A stretch of 64,000 nt of DNA, from positions 38,466 to 102,465 of the forward strand of contig CALSLT010000038.1 of assembly GCA_943787265.1 (NCBI GenBank), in the 5' to 3' direction. Position 1 is the stretch's first letter; each line of letters opens with the position of its first letter. This stretch comes from an uncultured Planctomycetaceae bacterium. Lineage in GTDB: Bacteria > Planctomycetota > Planctomycetia > Planctomycetales > Planctomycetaceae. Shown here one piece after another: positions 1 through 7,354 of the stretch. Below the pieces are notes generated by a model. The model searched no databases. It saw only the letters and a program-made list of their open reading frames with translations, and had not been told where the DNA came from. The translations under genes and the position numbers were made by a program.

Positions 1-1
1 C

Positions 2-1006
2 CTAAAACCACTGACGCTTGTCGACGAGCGTTGCTGGAGGCTTGCCGTCAACAAAACAGCGGATGTTCTCGAGCAGCGTTTCCAAGTGCCGCTCGGCAAT
101 CCGAGGCGATGCCGCGGCGATGTGCGGAGTCAGAATTGCGTTGTCCATTTGCCACAGTCGATGGTCTGGTGGCAGGGGTTCGACTTCAAAAACGTCGAGA
201 GCGGCTCCCGCGATCAGTTGGTTTTCCAGAGCCCACGTTACGTCTTCCAGATCGACGATCACTCCTCGGCCGATGTTGATCAGGAAGGCCGAGTCCTTCA
301 TCTGCTCAAACTGCTCAGCCCGAAACAACTTATAAGTTGCCGGCGTGTGCGGCGCGGCGATGACGACGAAGTCACTTTCAGCCAGGAGATCTGGTAGACG
401 GTCGGGCATCCAGACCTCGTCGACCACTCCATCGACTTGTTTGCAGACTGGATCCACGGCGAGGATTTTCATGCCGAATGCGGCCGCGCGACGACAGACT
501 TCCTGCCCGATGAACCCCGCTCCGACAACTCCAAGCGTTGCGTCCGACAGGTGAATGTGAGATTGGTCGACCGGCGAAACGGATGAGGGCCCCATCACAA
601 ACGCCTGTTCGGTCATTTTTTCATTGCCCACCGGAGCCCAGCGAGCATCGATCTGCCGCCTCATGTAAAGATGCAGATTCCGGGCGAAGCACAGGACATA
701 CCCCATCACGTGATCAGCGATAACGTCCGAAAACAGACCGCGCATGTTACTCAACTGGCAGGGATGCTCGATCAGTTCCGGAAAGAGATAATGCTCGAGA
801 CTGGCCGTGGGCGACTGGACCCACTTCAACTGCTGCGCTGCAGCAAGCAGCTCCGCAGTCATCTTTCCGAAGAATGCGTCAGCAGTGGCGATCTCGCGTT
901 GAGCATCTTCAGGCAAGACCACATTGCAGACGTTCATCTCGCCCGCCGCTTCCTGGATCTTCAGCAAACGAGATGCCTCGACGGCGGGGTGAACAAGCAG
1001 TTTCAT
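2..1006 (-). CDS. D-2-hydroxyacid dehydrogenase (NAD-binding)
   Basis: NAD(P)-dependent dehydrogenase of the D-isomer 2-hydroxyacid family; it would interconvert a 2-hydroxyacid and a 2-oxoacid in the cytoplasm. The Rossmann dinucleotide motif GAGFIG is at residues 162-167, followed by an acidic AVDP strand end near 183. The catalytic triad of the family is present: Arg247 in NIGRGV, Glu276 in DVFEVEP and His295 in LTPHIAAAS. Length 334 aa is normal. I chose the ATG at 1006 because the protein then starts directly with the first beta strand (MKLLVHP); an in-frame start eight codons upstream is possible. The stop codon is at the very edge of the window, so downstream neighbours are unseen. The substrate cannot be told from sequence; glyoxylate, hydroxypyruvate or phosphoglycerate-type acids are all possible. 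Confidence 0.9.
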   Translation of the reverse strand: MKLLVHPAVEASRLLKIQEAAGEMNVCNVVLPEDAQREIATADAFFGKMTAELLAAAQQLKWVQSPTASLEHYLFPELIEHPCQLSNMRGLFSDVIADHVMGYVLCFARNLHLYMRRQIDARWAPVGNEKMTEQAFVMGPSSVSPVDQSHIHLSDATLGVVGAGFIGQEVCRRAAAFGMKILAVDPVCKQVDGVVDEVWMPDRLPDLLAESDFVVIAAPHTPATYKLFRAEQFEQMKDSAFLINIGRGVIVDLEDVTWALENQLIAGAALDVFEVEPLPPDHRLWQMDNAILTPHIAAASPRIAERHLETLLENIRCFVDGKPPATLVDKRQWF

Positions 1007-1205
1007 GGTGCGAGCATCCTCGGGAAGCAACAGAATCGACGGACTGTGATTTTGCTGAAAGTGTTGAACCGCTGTTTGTTACGGTCAACTGACGGGGCAT
1101 TCTTGCGGAATTCTGATGATGATCACACGGAGGCGGATGATCGCGGAACTTTCAGTTCCATTCGGGGTTTGATCTAAAATCGCCCATTAACGCCGAGGCC
1201 AATTG

Positions 1206-2180
1206 ATGAAAAAATTATCCGTCGCAGCCGTTTGTGCCGTTGTCTTGATTGCCGAGTTCACATCGCCGCAAACTGCAACCGCCCAGCTTTTTCTGCGAAA
1301 CCGCGGGGAGGAAAAGAGCATCGTCGTTGACGGGCGAAGTCGATCGTTTGTGGTGTATTCATCCAAAGGACAGAGCGAGGCTCCGTTGCCACTCGTATTT
1401 GTGTTGCACGGAGGCGGCAGCGGCTCGTCTCGGCAGCTCGAGCGTTTCACAAAGTTTAACGATCTTGCCCGACGGGAAGGATTCATCACGTGTTACCCGG
1501 ACGGGTACGAAGGGAACTGGAATGATGGCCGGGGAGTGTCGTTCATTAAGGCTCACAGCGAGAACGTCGACGACGTGAGGTTTTTCCGTGCGATGGTTGA
1601 ACTCGTTTCGAAGGAGTCGAAGGTCGATCAGTCTCGGATCTTCGCGACGGGCATCTCGAACGGCGGCTTCATGTCGCATCGCCTTGCGGCTGACGCTTCG
1701 GATGTTTTTTCGGCGGTTGCTCCGATCGTCGGAGGAATGGCGATCCCGATTGGCGAGAGCTTTAATCCCACGCATCCGGTGTCGCTGTTTGTGATTCAGG
1801 GAGAGGCCGATCCTTTGGTTCCGTACGCTGGTGGCGAAGTCGGCTACAAACTTGGCAGGAAGCGCGGAAAGTTACTGCCGACGACAACGTCGATTCAGAA
1901 GTACCTCGCTCGAAACGGTATTCGTGATAAATCAAAATCGAAGATTTTGCCTGACAAAGATCCCGACGACGGCACGATCACCGAAACACGGTCATGGCCC
2001 GTTGGAGAAGGTGGCTCGAAAGTTCAGTTCTATTCCATCCGCAACGGCGGCCACACCTGGCCCGGTCGACCCCTTTACGCTCCGGAACGTCTGATCGGAA
2101 AAGTCAGTAACGACTTCGACGCCTGCGAAGAAATCTGGAAGTTCTTCAAGTCCTGTCCACCTCGGAAGCATGCACGTTAG
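1206..2180 (+). CDS. Secreted CE1-type esterase / PHB depolymerase-like hydrolase
   Basis: Alpha/beta hydrolase of the polyhydroxybutyrate depolymerase / feruloyl esterase (LpqC, CE1) group, 324 aa. Residues 1-27 form a Sec signal peptide ending TATAQ. The oxyanion-loop HGGG lies at 68-71, the nucleophile elbow GISNGG places the catalytic Ser at 151, and the C-terminal NGGHTWPG supplies the usual catalytic His. ATG at 1206 is preferred over the TTG directly before it; a GAGG lies about ten bases upstream. It probably hydrolyses ester bonds in plant or algal polymers or in polyester outside the cytoplasm. It stands alone, transcribed away from the dehydrogenase, with a short phosphatase-like gene 65 bp downstream. 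The substrate is inference from family membership only. Confidence 0.86.
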   Translation: MKKLSVAAVCAVVLIAEFTSPQTATAQLFLRNRGEEKSIVVDGRSRSFVVYSSKGQSEAPLPLVFVLHGGGSGSSRQLERFTKFNDLARREGFITCYPDGYEGNWNDGRGVSFIKAHSENVDDVRFFRAMVELVSKESKVDQSRIFATGISNGGFMSHRLAADASDVFSAVAPIVGGMAIPIGESFNPTHPVSLFVIQGEADPLVPYAGGEVGYKLGRKRGKLLPTTTSIQKYLARNGIRDKSKSKILPDKDPDDGTITETRSWPVGEGGSKVQFYSIRNGGHTWPGRPLYAPERLIGKVSNDFDACEEIWKFFKSCPPRKHAR

Positions 2181-2245
2181 AGTGAAGTTCTTTGATGCCG
2201 GCTGTGGGGGAATTCTGGCAAGACTTGTGAGAAGGTGTCCGGGCG

Positions 2246-2674
2246 ATGCGAGAGATTCAGGCCAACTTGTTATGGACAGGCAACGCTCGTGAGGCGCGGG
2301 ACGTTCAGAGTTTGTTTGACGCAGGTATCTCGGCCGTGGTCGATTTGGCTTACGAAGAATCGCCGGCGCAGTTGCCTCGGCAGTTGGTGTATTGCCGATT
2401 CCCTCTTGTCGATGGGGCCGGAAATGATTCTTCGCTGCTAAAGCTTGCGTTGTCGACAACGGTGGAATTGCTTCGCGCCGAAACACGCACCCTCGTTGCA
2501 TGCAGCGCGGGGATGTCTCGTTCGCCGACAATCGCGATTTGCGCGTTGGCCGTGCATTTGGACCAATCGCCCGAGAGTGTGCTGGCGACGGTGAATCAGA
2601 AGTCGGGTTTGGAATTGCACGGCGATCTGTGGACTGATGTCTGTGAGATTGCTGGCGAATTGCAGTCGCAGTGA
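2246..2674 (+). CDS. Small dual-specificity-phosphatase-like protein
   Basis: A 142-aa cytoplasmic protein with the C-x5-R phosphate-binding loop of cysteine-dependent phosphatases: ACSAGMSRSP at residues 85-94, so Cys86 is the predicted nucleophile and Arg92 binds phosphate. A likely general-acid Asp lies near residue 56 (PLVDGAG). The His that almost always precedes the Cys in this superfamily is Ala here. The ATG at 2246 has AAGG upstream at reasonable distance. It could dephosphorylate protein Tyr/Ser/Thr or a small phosphorylated ligand; Hanks-type kinases occur elsewhere in the window, but no linkage is shown. Follows the CE1-type esterase in the same direction and may be cotranscribed. 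Confidence 0.75.
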   Translation: MREIQANLLWTGNAREARDVQSLFDAGISAVVDLAYEESPAQLPRQLVYCRFPLVDGAGNDSSLLKLALSTTVELLRAETRTLVACSAGMSRSPTIAICALAVHLDQSPESVLATVNQKSGLELHGDLWTDVCEIAGELQSQ

Positions 2675-2932
2675 CCATCAGGACGACTGCGAGCATCCCA
2701 TTACTTGCGGCCAATCTGGAGCCGATGTGCCTTTGGAACGGCTGTGTTTGTGAACGCGAACAGCGATGCACGGTCTTGTGCTGACGCCGGACGAACAGCC
2801 AGCCGCGAAGCAGTCTGCGACTTGAGAGAATTTTTCAAGATTCCGGTTACATCATTCACGAAGTCTTTGCCGGCTGGCCGATACACCTTCCAGATGTGTT
2901 GTTTCTGAACTCTCCCTGGAAGGAATCTGTCC

Positions 2933-3559
2933 ATGACACGGTTTTTCGGGCCGCTCCGTGCAAGCTCCGCGGCCGCACTAGTAGGGATTGCGATTCCCGT
3001 CCTGATGACCGGCTGTACCAAGTCGATGACGTTTCCGACCGCTTCGGTGATGCCCAGCTACAACGACTCGCCGATTCAGCAGACGGCCGGGCAGTTTCGT
3101 CCGATCGTTTTCGTTGCTGAGGTTCGCGACAATCGTCCGAATTCGGTCGCCGGGGCTGTGGGAAATGTCACCTTTGAGGCGAGCGGCGAATTCCGACAGT
3201 TCATTAAGAGTGACCTTGAAGGCCGGTTGAGTTCGGCGGGTGTGCCGTTGGCAAGGTCTCGTTCAGATGCTCAGGCACAGTCCAACGTGAATCGACAGGT
3301 GGTCACGAGCATTCGTTCAACGAGTTATGGCGGGGCGACTGCGTTGCTCCACAAGACCGTCGCCGGCATCAACTTGCTGGTCAAAGTGGTTGACGAAAAT
3401 GGGCGGCCGGTCTTTGCTCAGACGTACTTCGGATCTGCATCGAAGTATCCCGCTTTGGCTAGTGCGAAGCAAAGCGGAGATATGATGGCTCAGGCGATTC
3501 GTCAAGCGACTGACAAGGCCATGCGTGACTCAGAATTCAAAGCAGCGATCGGGCTGTAG
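2933..3559 (+). CDS. Putative lipoprotein, unknown function
   Basis: A 208-aa exported protein with a type II signal peptide: a short basic N terminus, a hydrophobic stretch at 10-25 and a lipobox LMTGC with the lipidated Cys at 28. The mature part has an RDNRPNSVAGAVGN segment, then a region around SDLEGRLSSAGVPL, loosely like YajG-type or LpoB-like lipoproteins of Gram-negative bacteria, but I cannot assign a family firmly. An AAGGA lies nine bases before the ATG. A PEGA-type lipoprotein follows in the same direction 118 bp downstream and a strong terminator closes the pair, so both may be one envelope-related transcript. Confidence 0.75.
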   Translation: MTRFFGPLRASSAAALVGIAIPVLMTGCTKSMTFPTASVMPSYNDSPIQQTAGQFRPIVFVAEVRDNRPNSVAGAVGNVTFEASGEFRQFIKSDLEGRLSSAGVPLARSRSDAQAQSNVNRQVVTSIRSTSYGGATALLHKTVAGINLLVKVVDENGRPVFAQTYFGSASKYPALASAKQSGDMMAQAIRQATDKAMRDSEFKAAIGL

Positions 3560-3677
3560 CGATGTCTCGACAACAGCGAGCGGGCCGCCACCTGTCGTCA
3601 GGAATTTGGAATTCAAACACTCTTTTGCGGCCACCAGTTTCGTAAATTTCGTACAACAGAAACCAAGGATGTTTCTC

Positions 3678-4148
3678 ATGTTTCATAAATCTTCGAAGCG
3701 GCGACATCGAGTAGCCATGTCAGCCATTCTTTGTGCAATGACTTTGCCAGGGTGTGCGACACTGACACATGGCACGAGCCAGTCTGTTGATATCTGGTCG
3801 TCACCCGACGGTGCGAACGTCACAGTGAATGGACGAAATCTTGGCACAACACCGGTGAGAACTGATCTGAAACGAGGGCAGTCTCACGTTGTGCAGGTGG
3901 AGAAAGATGGCTACCTGTCGGAAACCGTCATGACAACGACGAAAATGAATAAGGCAACTAGTTGGAATGCGTTGTTTGGCATTCCGGGGGCAGCCGCAAT
4001 TATCCTCGACCTCGCCAACGGCTCCGCTACAGACATCACTCCGGATGCTGTCAGTGTCGATCTTGTCGAAAAGGTCACCCCGCCATCGGCCGTGATGCCA
4101 GCAGGTTACGAACCGTCTTCTGAGCAGGGGCGCGTTCGACTGAATTAA
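3678..4148 (+). CDS. PEGA-domain lipoprotein
   Basis: A 156-aa lipoprotein. The lipobox LPGC puts the acylated Cys at residue 26. The mature chain starts with a PEGA-type beta unit: DIWSSPDGANVTVNGRN, then GTTPVRTDLKRG, then HVVQVEKDGY, the order seen in PEGA surface or envelope domains. A second hydrophobic stretch (ALFGIPGAAAIILDLANG) follows; similar tails are found in small PEGA lipoproteins. I chose the ATG at 3678 because AAGG lies nine bases before it, whereas the earlier ATG at 3669 would directly abut that AAGG. It is the last gene before the terminator at 4192-4231. Confidence 0.82.
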   Translation: MFHKSSKRRHRVAMSAILCAMTLPGCATLTHGTSQSVDIWSSPDGANVTVNGRNLGTTPVRTDLKRGQSHVVQVEKDGYLSETVMTTTKMNKATSWNALFGIPGAAAIILDLANGSATDITPDAVSVDLVEKVTPPSAVMPAGYEPSSEQGRVRLN

Positions 4149-4191
4149 CGATGATGTGAAAACGGCACTGATTTCAACTCGAAGCATATAA

Positions 4192-4231
4192 CGCTGCTCT
4201 GGTAGACCTTCTTCCAGAGCAGCGTTTTTTT
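4192..4231 (+). terminator. Rho-independent terminator
   Basis: A perfect 11-bp stem, CGCTGCTCTGG with CCAGAGCAGCG, around an 11-base loop, followed at once by seven T. It lies 44 bases after the PEGA lipoprotein stop and ends the plus-strand transcript; the opposite gene stops at 4264. Confidence 0.92.
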
Positions 4232-4263
4232 GCTCGATTACAATGTTCAGACAAAATCGCCGA

Positions 4264-5394
4264 TTACTGCAGAATCAACTTCTGCTCAATGTATCGCTGG
4301 CAGATTTGGTAATAGGTAACCATCGATTTGATGTCGAGCCATTCGTCTTCGCCGTGCAGGTTGCCGACGAGTGGGCGGGAGAGGTTTACCGGGATTTCTG
4401 CCTGGCGAAAGAAGCGTGAGTCGCTGGCGCCGGCGGCTCGGATCAACTTGACGGGGCAGCCGGTAATTGATTCGGTGATCTCACAGAAGAGCGGGTCGGG
4501 ATCGAGGTGGCACGGCTCGGCAGTCATTAGGGGTTCGAGATAGCAGTCTGGGCCGAGGATGCTGGCGATATTGTCGAGCATTGCTCCGACGGTATGAGGC
4601 GGCGGAAAGCGGATATCCAGCGTCGCGGATGCTTCTGAAGGAATCCGGTTTGCCGATTCGTTGGGAGTCTCGATGACGTTCAGCGAGCACGTCGGATACC
4701 AGTGACCGTGATCGGCTGTCCGGTCGATCGGCCAGTTGTCTGCGAAATAAGCGCGCAGTGCGTCGAGCCGCTCGATCAATAGTTCAAGAGCGTTTGTCCC
4801 GAGCCAGGGCCGTGCTCCGTGCGCGGAATGTCCTTCGCGACGCACTCGGAGATGCAGCACTCCCTTTTCTTCAATTGTGACTTCGTTCAGCGAGCCACCG
4901 TCCGGCACGATGACGATTCCCGCTTGCAGCCCCACTTCGTGAATCAGAAATCGAACGCCGTCCGTTCCTCCGATTTCTTCGTCGGAAGTCAGTGCCAGGC
5001 CCAGCGAAATACCCGGATGCCGCGCATGCATCGTGCGGAACAGGTCGAGCATGATCGCGTCAGCGCCTTTCATGTCGCCGGCGCCAGGGCCGTAGATTCG
5101 CCCGTCTCGAATGGTCGAGTGATAGCAATCGGGGTCGGGATGCTCGATCACATCGATGTGGCCGCAGAGAAGAATCTTCGGTGCGACGGAAGTGTTCGGT
5201 CCCGCCACGAGGGATCGATATCCGTTCGAGTCGTGATAGTTGATCTGAACTTCGTCGAGACTTTCAAGGTGATTCTGAATGAACTCAAAGCACCGCTCAC
5301 GTTCAGTCGGGCGGGAGTCAGTAGTTGGAATCAGAATCAGATCACGGGTGAGAGCAGTCAGCCGCGAGGCCAGTTCTTTCTCGTCGCTCGTCAT
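4264..5394 (-). CDS. M20 family metallopeptidase / deacylase
   Basis: Zinc-dependent hydrolase of the M20 (ArgE/DapE/CPG2) family, 376 aa. Metal and catalytic residues are visible: His79 in CGHIDV, Asp107 in GAGDMKG and the Glu pair in TSDEEIGG at 139-140. The central dimerisation domain begins at HLRVRREGHSAHG, also typical. It would cleave the amide bond of an N-acyl amino acid or small peptide in the cytoplasm; there is no signal peptide. I chose ATG 5394. A longer form starting at GTG 5448 would have its start inside the inverted repeat at 5444-5524 and adds no conserved sequence. The sulfatase gene lies upstream on the same strand, but the repeat between them makes cotranscription doubtful. 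Exact substrate unknown. Confidence 0.88.
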   Translation of the reverse strand: MTSDEKELASRLTALTRDLILIPTTDSRPTERERCFEFIQNHLESLDEVQINYHDSNGYRSLVAGPNTSVAPKILLCGHIDVIEHPDPDCYHSTIRDGRIYGPGAGDMKGADAIMLDLFRTMHARHPGISLGLALTSDEEIGGTDGVRFLIHEVGLQAGIVIVPDGGSLNEVTIEEKGVLHLRVRREGHSAHGARPWLGTNALELLIERLDALRAYFADNWPIDRTADHGHWYPTCSLNVIETPNESANRIPSEASATLDIRFPPPHTVGAMLDNIASILGPDCYLEPLMTAEPCHLDPDPLFCEITESITGCPVKLIRAAGASDSRFFRQAEIPVNLSRPLVGNLHGEDEWLDIKSMVTYYQICQRYIEQKLILQ

Positions 5395-5443
5395 TAAGGT
5401 TGCCTGGCCTTTGTTAAAGCCTGCCGTAGGCGTCGAAGTTTGA

Positions 5444-5524
5444 ACCACGAATGGACACGAAGAGACACGAATTTTTTGAGAATAGACCGACCGCTATTCG
5501 TGTGAATTAGTGTCCATTCGTGGT
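5444..5524. repeat. Imperfect 29-bp inverted repeat (intergenic palindromic element)
   Basis: Left arm 5444-5472 and right arm 5496-5524 are reverse complements at 25 of 29 positions; the four mismatches lie together in the middle of the arms, giving an outer 15-bp and an inner 8-bp paired block. The 23-base spacer is TTTTT-rich at its start. The element fills the gap between the sulfatase stop and the M20 start and may act as a transcript end for the sulfatase or be a dispersed palindromic repeat. No second copy is seen in the window. Confidence 0.8.
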
Positions 5525-5552
5525 CCAGGTTATGTCCCGAAAATTCGCATTG

Positions 5553-6992
5553 TTAGAGGTTTGGAAATGCTTTCGTCAGGTCCAGTTCGTCGCCGGTTTC
5601 TGTTTGGAGTTCCTGGAGTTTGGCGAAGAGTTTCGACAGTGTGGGCTGGTGCTTTTTCTTGCCCGCGAGGTCATTCAATTCCTGAGGGTCTCTGGCAATG
5701 TTGTAGAGGATTGCTTTGCTGATGCTCGGGTAGAGGATCATTTTGTAGTCGCCGTAAGTGACCATTCGCTGGCCTTGCAGGTACGCTCCGTAAATGGCGT
5801 CTCGGCCTTTGTCAGTTTTTCCGTTGATCAGCGGCAGCAGACTTTCGAATTGAACGTAGTCCGGCTTTTGGGTTCCGGATAGATCCAGAGAAGTGGCCAT
5901 GACGTCCTGCAGGTAGACTCGCGCGTCGATCTTATTGTTCCTTGGAACGTCCGGGCCGACGACCATCAGCGGGACTCGTACGCTATGGTCGAACATATTC
6001 TGCTTGCCCATCAAACCGTGACGGCCGACGGCCAGACCATGATCGGCCGTGAAGAAGATGTACGTGTTGTCGGCCTGCCCGCTGGCTTCGAGTGTGTCGA
6101 GGATGCGACCGATCTGCTCGTCCATGTGAGTGATGATTGCGTAGTACTCCTGCCGGTTCACTTTGACTGAGTACTCGGTGCGAGGGAATGGGGCGAGTCT
6201 TTCGTCTCGGAGTTTGCGGCCGGAGTTCATCGCTTCGTTGAACGGATACTCTGAAACAAAACTGGCGGGCATCGCAATCTTGTCGAGAGGGTACTTATCG
6301 ACGTACTCCTTAGGTGACTGACGAGGATCGTGCGGAGCGTTAAAAGCGATGTACATGAAGAACGGGTTGTCGCTTTTCTTAGCAGTCTTGATGAAGCCGG
6401 AAGCGTCGTCACCGACGACCTCGCTCCAGTGTTTGCCACCTTTCCAGAAGCCTTCGAAGGATTTGTCCCAGGGAGTCCACTTCATTGGCTGGCCTTCGAT
6501 GGGGCGGTTGTAGCCGGCCTCTGTCTGGTTAGGCATACCGCCTCGAACGTTGCCCGCGACCTTGAAGGCCTTGTTCGCGTCGGCTTTGATGTGCCACTTG
6601 CCGGTGAAGTACGTGTCGTAGCCGTTTGATGCCAGAAGCTGAGGCCACAGACGGCCCTTGTCCTGGTAGAGCTGTTTGGTTTTGGCGTGATCCTTCTGGG
6701 CATGCCAGAGGTACTTGCCTGAGATCATCATCATGCGGCTGGCGACGCAGACGGCACCGCTCCACGAACCCATGTTGTAAGCGTGTGTGAAAGTGGTCGC
6801 TCGCGCTGATAGTCGGTCGAGATTCGGTGTCTCGATTTCAGAGTTGCCGTGCGCGTGGATCGTGTCGAATGCCTGATCGTCGGCAAAGATCAGCAGGATG
6901 TTTGGCTTGTCAGCAGCGTTCGTGGCTGACGAGAAAGCGGCAACGAACGTTGCGGCAAGGGCAAAAACATGAGCAATGCGGACGCGGGGCAT
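5553..6992 (-). CDS. Secreted sulfatase (iduronate-2-sulfatase-like)
   Basis: Formylglycine-dependent sulfatase of 479 aa, likely exported: residues 1-27 are a signal peptide ending SATNA. The metal-binding FADDQ lies at 36-40 and ETPNLDRL at 54-61. The modified Cys is 82 in the signature CVASR (the C-x-A-x-R form), with Arg86. TADHGLAVGRHGLMGKQ further on is the second metal and substrate region found in choline- and iduronate-sulfatase-like enzymes. It would remove sulfate esters from glycans. GGAG lies seven bases before ATG 6992, so this start is preferred over longer in-frame options. Formylglycine generation would need a maturase that is not in this window. Its substrate cannot be predicted closely. 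Confidence 0.92.
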   Translation of the reverse strand: MPRVRIAHVFALAATFVAAFSSATNAADKPNILLIFADDQAFDTIHAHGNSEIETPNLDRLSARATTFTHAYNMGSWSGAVCVASRMMMISGKYLWHAQKDHAKTKQLYQDKGRLWPQLLASNGYDTYFTGKWHIKADANKAFKVAGNVRGGMPNQTEAGYNRPIEGQPMKWTPWDKSFEGFWKGGKHWSEVVGDDASGFIKTAKKSDNPFFMYIAFNAPHDPRQSPKEYVDKYPLDKIAMPASFVSEYPFNEAMNSGRKLRDERLAPFPRTEYSVKVNRQEYYAIITHMDEQIGRILDTLEASGQADNTYIFFTADHGLAVGRHGLMGKQNMFDHSVRVPLMVVGPDVPRNNKIDARVYLQDVMATSLDLSGTQKPDYVQFESLLPLINGKTDKGRDAIYGAYLQGQRMVTYGDYKMILYPSISKAILYNIARDPQELNDLAGKKKHQPTLSKLFAKLQELQTETGDELDLTKAFPNL

Positions 6993-7354
6993 CTGGAATC
7001 TCCGACGTATTGATCTTGAGCAATCTGGCAATGGCGGAAGAACCCTCACGGGCCCTCTAACCGGAACTGGGCATCGTTCGCGCCGATGTGAATCGTCGCG
7101 TGAATCGGGTGGATCGTAAGCTACTTTTGATTCGGTCGCGATCGAGGCGGGGGGGATTCGGTTGCCCAATTCGTCGATGTTCGCATCCGCCGTCTCATCG
7201 CCCTTTGAGTGAGGGCGTGGCGTCTTAACTCGAATCGATGGTTTGCTCTTCGAAAACGGAAACCCTCACCCGGCCCTGAGAGGCCGACCTCTCCCGCAGG
7301 CGGGAGAGGTGACATTATCGATGTGCGACGCTGTTTAGCTAAGCGAGATCTGCA
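6993..7354. other. Divergent intergenic region, sulfatase / PEP carboxykinase
   Basis: No gene that I can support. It must hold the promoters of the sulfatase (leftward) and PEP carboxykinase (rightward). Its right end contains one copy of the REP-like element (7263-7312), 42 bases before the carboxykinase start. Confidence 0.7.
7263..7312 (+). repeat. REP-like double-hairpin element, copy A
   Basis: Fifty bases made of CCCTCACC, a hairpin CGGCC-CTGAGA-GGCCG, then an 11-bp stem ACCTCTCCCGC / GCGGGAGAGGT with a two-base loop, then GA. Copies B (62140-62186, inverted) and C (62238-62287) share the layout. Copy C has different but still pairing bases in both stems. Confidence 0.9.

Noticed and set aside
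5446..5448. GTG start for a longer M20 protein
   Set aside because: It lies inside the inverted repeat, and the extra 18 residues are not conserved-looking.
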